This document shows, piece after piece, positions 58,701 to 64,000 of a DNA stretch of 64,000 bases. The stretch lies in assembly GCA_024138025.1 (NCBI GenBank), contig JAMXBD010004272.1:1-64000 (forward strand), read 5' to 3'. This DNA comes from Combretum micranthum (Eukaryota > Streptophyta > Magnoliopsida > Myrtales > Combretaceae). The translations under genes were made by a program, and so were the position numbers. The notes under the pieces are model-generated. The model was not told where the DNA came from. It saw nothing but the letters and a program-made list of their open reading frames with translations, and searched no databases. Position 1 is the first letter of the stretch; each line of letters begins with the position of its first letter.

Positions 58701-59084
58701 CACGGGAAAAGCTATAACTGTAATTTTTATAGCTCGGAAAATTACGAAATTGATATTTTTGGAATCCTTATAAAATTACGGTTCTAATGAATAGTCCGGA
58801 ATATTTTTCTGAATCCGTGGTCCGGTGCATGCTTTTCCGTAATTGAGCTCGGGAAGGCTCGGAATTGAAAAATTCCCGAATTTAAAACTTTCAAAGGTTT
58901 GAAATGTACTTTAAAACAATAATTCAACTTCATTTATTTTATAAAATTTATTTTATTATAAAACCGAAGGAAAAGCCGGATTTAGGGTTCCTAGGCTTCT
59001 CTCACTGAACTCAACCTGGATCGGATTAGGGTTTCGCTTCCAACTCCTGGGGTTTCCTAGCTACTGAGAATACCGGGGTTTACA
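55718..59084 (-). repeat. Element T 5' LTR
   Basis: It is 3367 bp, TGTCACGCCCGTAGGG to GGGGTTTACA on the plus strand. It matches 40707-44071 along its length. Landmarks are the palindrome (56123-56138), two 33-bp-type units (about 56340-56400), the core block (about 56870-57060), a TATATATA region near 58394 and a short GT repeat near 58492. The flank at 59085 belongs to element R. Confidence 0.93.
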
Positions 59085-59649
59085 CAAATCACCTAGTAAT
59101 TCGTCCATTATTGGTATAGGGAACGCATCTTTAATTGTGACATTATTAAGAACCTGATAATTAATACAAAACCACCACATTCTGTCCTCCTTCTTGACCA
59201 AATGGACTAGCTATGAAAATGGATTGGTACTACTCTATAATTCCTTCAGCCAAGATATCCTTAGCTTGTTTTTCAATCTCATTTTTCTGGAAGTAAGGAT
59301 ATCTATATGGTTTTACATTCTCTCTTGAATCATTCAACAAGTGAACCTTATGTTGGACATTTCTTTTAGATAGCAGTGATGGAGGTGCCTTGAAAACTTC
59401 ATAGTATTTGCTTAAGACATCCTTTAATTGATTGCTATTGGTAAAACTCAATGAGCTTGAATTAATCTGAGCCACCAATTGATAACAACACGCTATCACT
59501 TTTTTCTTCATCATTGGTATAAGTTGATGGTGTGAAATTTGAGAAACTGATGAAGAATCTCTTAATGGACGCACCTTTTTACGTTTATATGAAAAAGCCA
59601 TAGCTAAGGTGTTATAATCAATAGTTATAGGACTAAGTCTTGTAACCAT
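59085..59649 (-). pseudogene. pol: Element R: RT N-terminus and protease-RT linker, truncated
   Basis: Minus-strand frames read SPITIDYNTLAMAFSYKRKKV, LKDVLSKYYEVFKAPPSLLS, VKPYRYPYFQKNEIEKQAKD, ILAEGIIE at 59649-59230. After a stop and frame changes come LVKKEDRMWWFCINYQVLNN and DAFPIPIMDELLGD down to 59085. These are the start of a Ty3 RT. The sequence stops at the element T LTR, and the rest of RT is not present at the far side of element T. Its wording differs clearly from element T and suggests another chromovirus group, possibly Reina-like. Confidence 0.8.
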
Positions 59650-59950
59650 TGAACTCCTAGAACCATGTCAGTTTCTTGCACCGGTAAAATATAAAAGGTA
59701 ACGAAAAAATTATGGTTCTGCATTAACACTGACACATCCATACATTTGCCTTCACACACCATTCTATTGCCATCTCCAATCATGACTTGAAAAAAAAAAT
59801 GTAGTAACACTATCATATTCAAATACTTTACAAGTCTAGGCTGTACAAAACTATGTGTACTACCACTATCTACTAAAGTTGATATATTGTGATTACCAAT
59901 CTTTAGGAATTTGCATACCTTGCATCACATGAAAACCCAAAGTAGCCTCT
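59640..59950 (-). pseudogene. pol: Element R protease, broken
   Basis: The open piece at 59822-59625 contains VMIGDGNRMVCEGKCMDVSV, FVTFYILPVQETDMVLGVQW, the C-terminal half of a Ty3 retropepsin. Upstream text (about 59890-59840) has STLVDSGSTHSF-like remains in broken frames. It processes the polyprotein in intact relatives. Confidence 0.7.
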
Positions 59951-59989
59951 TGAGCAAAATTCACAATCAGTAGTGTTTCCATCTTATCA

Positions 59990-60967
59990 TTGGCATAATG
60001 TGCATCAATAACATCATCATCTCCTTCATTAGCCACTAACAGTAAGAACTTCACTTTGCACTTATGATTTTGCTAATTTTTTCATCATAGTTATAACATA
60101 ATCCTTTCTCTTTCTTATAGCCATTTCAACAGGTGATAGGTTATTTATAGGATTGTTGGTTTTGGAATCTTGGGAAGAATTCTAAGATAAGGGTTATGTC
60201 TGAGAAGAAGACTAGATTTGTGTTTAAGGTTTAGAAAAATTGAGTTGAGGTTTTAGAAAAAAATTGGTCGTATGAATAAGAAGTTTTGAAAGAAAATTGG
60301 TCGATGTACTTAGTTTCATATAACTTAGCTAAGGAAATGGCTTGAGTCATGCTTATGGGATGAAGAATTAGGACCTGATATGAAATACCTCAACCAGAAG
60401 CTATCAGATAGCCTTACCACCTTATTAGAAAGGGTTTCAAATTGAGACTAATACTTATCCATGGTTGAAGTCTACAATAATTTGGTGAATTGGCTTGCAC
60501 ATTTGCATATATAGATAGGCCAAAACGTTCTTCCACTACTTGCTTGAAGGACACCTAGGTAGAAATCTTTTATTCTTTTCCATCCAGTGATACCAATCTA
60601 ATGCTTTTTTATCTAAAGCAAATGCAATAATGGTGATCCTCTCCTCATCTAGTATTTTATGAAAGTTGAATAACCTCTTAGCCTTAAATGTCTAACCTAG
60701 AGCATCTATTCCATTAAACTTTAGAATTTCAAGTTTAATTCCTTGAAGGATTGAATAAAAAAAACTATCATTAGAAGATGATCACTCAATCCCATTTCAA
60801 CCTTGTGATGACACTGCTTGATTTTGATTCCCACACACTTGCAAACTTGAAGTAATAGTTTGCTTGATAGTCTCCATGAAAGTAGAAAGCTTCTAGTCTA
60901 TCTCCTGATCCAATTATTGCTAAAATTTGTCCGATTTTTCATCGAATGATCGAACCTAATGTGTCAT
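59990..60967 (-). pseudogene. gag: Element R gag, broken
   Basis: The start is ATG 60967 (MTH, stop, VRSFDEKSDKF). Recognisable pieces are LEILKFNGIDALG, ITIIAFALDKKALDWYHWME at about 60660-60570, and NNLSPVEMAIRKRKDY with CYNYDEK in the next frame near 60080. These parallel the capsid (F.G.D....W) and the LSP.EM..RR.KGLCYNC zinc-knuckle lead-in of plant chromovirus gag. The knuckle's second Cys is changed to Tyr. Many stops are present. Confidence 0.75.
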
Positions 60968-60990
60968 TGTAACAGATCAAGAAAAACAAT

Positions 60991-61005
60991 GACAAAAGCA
61001 CCAAA
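60991..61005 (-). promoter_or_regulatory. Element R PBS-like site
   Basis: The minus strand reads TTTGGTGCTTTTGTC right after a TAACA LTR end at 61006. TTTGGTGCTTTCGTC-type text at this place is common in plant Ty3 elements. I did not assign the tRNA. Confidence 0.5.
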
Positions 61006-61200
61006 TGTTACTACCTAATTTCCTTAGCTCGGCCCACTTAACAACTTTAATATAAAAGATTAGTGAAAGTCGTACCTCACACTTTCTATCTCTTGCTCAC
61101 CCAATAATAAGATAAGTAATTTTGAAACCTTAGCTTACTCAAATTCTCACTTTGTTTTATTCGTGTATGATACTAACTAGTTAATTTATGTTGTAGGTAT
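61006..61200 (-). mobile_element. Element R 5' LTR, outer end unresolved
   Basis: The plus strand starts TGTTACTACCTAATTTCC at 61006. A possible outer end is GTAGGTATCACA near 61203, but there is no partner LTR in the window to test it. Confidence 0.4.
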
Positions 61201-62164
61201 CACACTCTAAAGTCCAGAGACTTAACAGATTTTTAAGGCCAAAGATGTTTTTCCTTGTTTCTCTTCTTTCATTCATATCTAGATCTATAAATCTTTAGAT
61301 CCATTATTATCGTTATGATATGAGATATATTTATATGTACAATTTGTTTCTTAACTACTATTTGTTACAACCACTATTAATTAATTTCAAACTATAACAA
61401 TCTTTTAGCTATTGAGGCTCTTTTTTGTTCCTATGTTGAAATTGAGTTGTAACATGCTACTTCAAAAAGTTTTAGGAATACAATATGTTTATAGAATTTT
61501 TATAAAATTATTCACTAAGTGTTAGATTAAAACAAGTTTGGTTGCACATATGGGTTGGTCTTTGAAAAAGAGAACGATCCTAGAGTTTCACCATTCTTAA
61601 TTGCACATGTAAAGACAAATAGAAGTGATCATTCTTGAAGTTATCTCACCATTTTTCCTATAAAAAAGACCATTATTAGTAAAGTCATACTAACAAAATT
61701 TTAATGGAGTCACACTTGAATAACTGATAGTGTTACATCGTACCACTTGTGGGTTTATAATGGAGTTAAATCATCAAAGGAAAGAAAAGTCTTCATGCCA
61801 ATTTCTAAGACAAAATTATCATTTATTTAGTCATTGTATTTATGTTTTTTAGTTAACTGCTTTTATATAGTATAATTAATCGAGAAAAAATCGAACTAAT
61901 TCATGTCATTGAAAAATTAGTATTCATAATTTTTGTTAAAATAGCTTTAACATTATTTATTCATGGTCAAGTATCTTATATAAAGTGATTACAAACTAGC
62001 CTATTTATAGACTAAACAAAAAGATAATGTTATAAGAAGAAAAATCTTTACAAAAATTGAAAGAGTAAAAAACGAAACTTAAATATATATATACACAATT
62101 CCTCAAGGAAACCAACAAAATAAGCAATTAAACAAGAAGCAAGTTACACCAGAAGATACCGATG
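61201..62164. other. AT-rich sequence, nothing recognised
   Basis: There are no open frames over 60 codons, no LTR landmarks and no RNA gene that I can see. Confidence 0.5.
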
Positions 62165-62485
62165 CTTGAGGTACGTTCATTTAAGGTATCAATGTTTCAA
62201 ATGGTTTAAAAAAAAATAGCAACATCTCGAAGGTATCAACATTTTGAAAAGTTTATTTAAGGTAAGAAAGTTTCGATTAGTTTTCCATTAATTTTCTTAA
62301 ATTTTCATTAGTGGTCAATAATTAATACCTTATTGTACTTGCTTTGCAAAATATTTATCCTTTTTTGAACCACCTAAAATTTTGATACCTTAAATGAATA
62401 TATCTCCAAATATTGATTCCTCTTTTGAACCACTTAAAACGTTGACACCTTAAATAAACTTAGTATTAAATGTTGATACCTATCA
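62165..62485. repeat. Imperfect inverted repeat with internal direct repeats (possible MITE or foldback)
   Basis: The left arm carries TTTAAGGTATCAATGTTTCA and AAGGTATCAACATTTTGAAA (62180-62260). The right arm carries their complements: TTTGAACCACCTAAAATTTT, GATACCTTAAATGAA, then TTTTGAACCACTTAAAACG and TTGACACCTTAAATAAA (62364-62460). The direct repeats have a period near 60 bp. The loop is about 85 bp and AT-rich. No clear target-site duplicate was found. Confidence 0.55.
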
Positions 62486-64000
62486 ATGTAATATACCTAT
62501 TAAGTAAGAAATACATCTTGAGGTAATTTTTATCTTTTAACTCTCATTTAGGTTGGATATATTAATTATTCTAATCAACAACATCAAGGTCTTTATCTTT
62601 CACCTGATGTTTCCAACCTATTACATCATCAATTTGGTAAATCATGATGGTTTGTTTTCTTTGATCTACATCGTTCTCCCTCTTTTATGAAGATTTGGCC
62701 TTACACCTGCAAAGTTTTCTCTTAATCCACATAGATTTAGTAGCAATATGCAAAGTCAATCTTAGTATTCTAACATATGACTTTTCAAGATCCCAACTAG
62801 ACCTTATTGTCATGCCAACCTAGCTTGGATCCGTTGAGTCACGGTTAGGGCTACCTTGACTCATAACTAACCCAAGTGTATGACAAGTTGGTTCGAGCCG
62901 AGTAGCTCATTGGTTTAGGTTTCATCCTCCTTGTCTTTAAAAGCTGGAGCAATCCATGTCCATACAGTTAATATCCCTATTATTGACACCATAATCATTT
63001 ACATCACTAATACACAAAAAAAAAAAAATAATAATAATAATCACTTCACTTAAACTGTCTTAAAACGGATTAACATTCCTTCCTCCCCTCCTCTTCCTCC
63101 TCCTCCTCCTCTCTCTCTTTTTCTCTCTCTCTAATTGTCTTCCTCATGCTTTTTCTTTGGAGATTGCTTAGTAGTTTGAACTGAGGCGCACGCTTTCAGT
63201 TTTTTTTTTTAATCTTTGGACTTGATGGGTTGATGGGTTGTCGATCTTGAACTGCATATCACCTGGCTACCTATCGAGTCTTCAAATGAGTCGTGATTCG
63301 TATGGCTAGGTCAAGCTGGTTCACGGGTCCAACACAACCCTACAAATGTTTATCCCCAATAATTCTTCTCATCTTATGAAAATTTAGCTCCAATATATTG
63401 ATGTGGTGTTTGTTATAACCATCAATGAAGCCTCTAATCCTTCCTTTTCTCTTGTCAAAATCATCATATCTTCCTCATAATGTTTCATATCCATGTAATA
63501 AACATATATATACAAAGTCATGTAATGTATTGTTTAAAATAATTTTCTTACAAGATACATGGAATGTCATAGCTAAACTTATGTTATAAGTAGTGACCAT
63601 GACCAGTCTAAATTGTCTCTAAAAAATAAAAAATAAAAAATAAAATAAAGAGATCTCTAACTCATTGACTACAAATAATCCTAAATGGAACCTATGTTAT
63701 ATACATATGGAATATCTTGATCCACCTATTATATTGAATCAAGAATCTCAATATAGGAAAAACTTTAATCCATAGACTATAAAGATCATGAACCTTGGTA
63801 TGAATTCAAACACCAAAGAATATGGTTTTTGGGTCCTAAGAATGAAGACAAATATTCAGTCAATAAAATTTCACATTTTAGCAAACTTATAATTTTTTTG
63901 TTACAACCAAAGTCTTTTATAGGATAAAATAAAATTCTAAAACTAGGAAAATAAAATTCTAAAACTAATTAAAATCTTAAAAATTAGGAACTAATATAGT
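62486..64000. other. AT-rich intergenic sequence with microsatellites
   Basis: There is no coding and no mobile-element terminus. It holds A-run and ATA repeats (63016-63043), a CCT/CT tract (63081-63132), a T-run near 63201 and an AAAAAT repeat (63621-63650). Confidence 0.55.
63081..63132 (+). repeat. CCT/CT microsatellite
   Basis: It reads CCTCCCCTCCTCTTCCTCCT, then (CCT)n and (CT)n. Confidence 0.85.

Larger units (their letters stand above)
40707..59084 (-). mobile_element. Element T: Tekay/Del-like chromovirus with extra ORF1, split by a solo LTR
   Basis: The LTRs are 55718-59084 (5') and 40707-44071 (3'), about 3.37 kb each. The PBS is at 55697-55709 and the PPT at 44072-44084. The minus-strand order is ORF1 (55575-54463), gag (53910-52524), candidate intron, protease-RT (52365 down), RT remainder-RNase H, integrase with chromodomain (to 44101). 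The interior is about 6.76 kb without the 4.9-kb solo LTR at 46507-51389. Domains and the chromodomain at the integrase C-terminus are those of Ty3 chromoviruses, and I judge it Tekay/Del-like. The flanking bases do not form a target-site duplicate (GAGAC at 40702-40706, CAAAT at 59085-59089). Frameshifts in ORF1, gag and RNase H mean this copy is not functional as read. Confidence 0.9.

Noticed and set aside
59085..64000. Host gene downstream of element T
   Set aside because: The frames at 59230-60967 are Ty3 protease, RT and gag remnants. Beyond 61200 nothing coding is visible.

Overview
This is a plant nuclear intergenic window made almost entirely of nested LTR retrotransposons. I found no host protein gene, rRNA, tRNA or CRISPR array. 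The plant assignment rests on three things: primer-binding sites complementary to initiator-methionine tRNA (TGGTATCAGAGC), Ty3 (gypsy) and Ty1 (copia) polyproteins of plant type, and an AT-rich background with very large LTRs (3.4-5 kb). The species cannot be told from the sequence. One LTR superfamily (TGTAA..CCC to GGGCGTGACA, or its reverse complement) supplies most of the DNA. At least ten LTR copies or fragments of it occur in both orientations.

Layout. (1) 1-2666: 3' part of a large plus-strand LTR inserted into a minus-strand gag (2667-3280) of an older Ty3 element, element F, whose PBS and 5' LTR follow (3441-5530). (2) 5531-6600 and 11597-12230: two pieces of an old plus-strand element, element O, carrying an extra ORF (ORF1) and a gag start. 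It is split by a 5.0-kb solo LTR (6601-11596, TSD aatat). A truncated F-type LTR follows (12231-13205). (3) 13636-37226: element N, a large plus-strand element with 4.3-kb LTRs and TSD atata, whose interior is only about 4.2 kb with decayed coding. A copia element, element C (15450-22761, TSD caagg), sits in its 5' LTR. A solo LTR (31166-34657, TSD agact) sits in its 3' LTR. (4) 37232-40706: an old LTR with its PBS, then a 132-bp LTR fragment. (5) 40707-59084: element T, a minus-strand Tekay/Del-like chromovirus with ORF1, gag with three zinc knuckles, protease, RT-RNase H, integrase and chromodomain. A 4.9-kb solo LTR (46507-51389) splits its RT. (6) 59085-61005: protease, RT start and gag of a different, decayed Ty3 element (element R), then AT-rich DNA with microsatellites and an inverted repeat to the end.

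How the parts fit together. Element T has the full set of replication domains. Element N has LTRs about 98% alike but a dead interior, so it most likely moved with enzymes from a T-like relative. The feature most worth following up is ORF1. A homologous reading frame lies between PBS and gag in three separate elements (O, N, T). In N and T it begins directly after an in-frame TAG that also looks like a 3' splice site, and no ATG precedes its conserved part. Element T also shows a GT-AG candidate intron between gag and protease. ORF1 plus intron resembles the known layout of Ogre elements (Tat lineage), but here it occurs in a chromodomain-bearing element.

All coordinates, identities and reading frames were worked out by eye. 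Family names are by motif recognition and not by database search.
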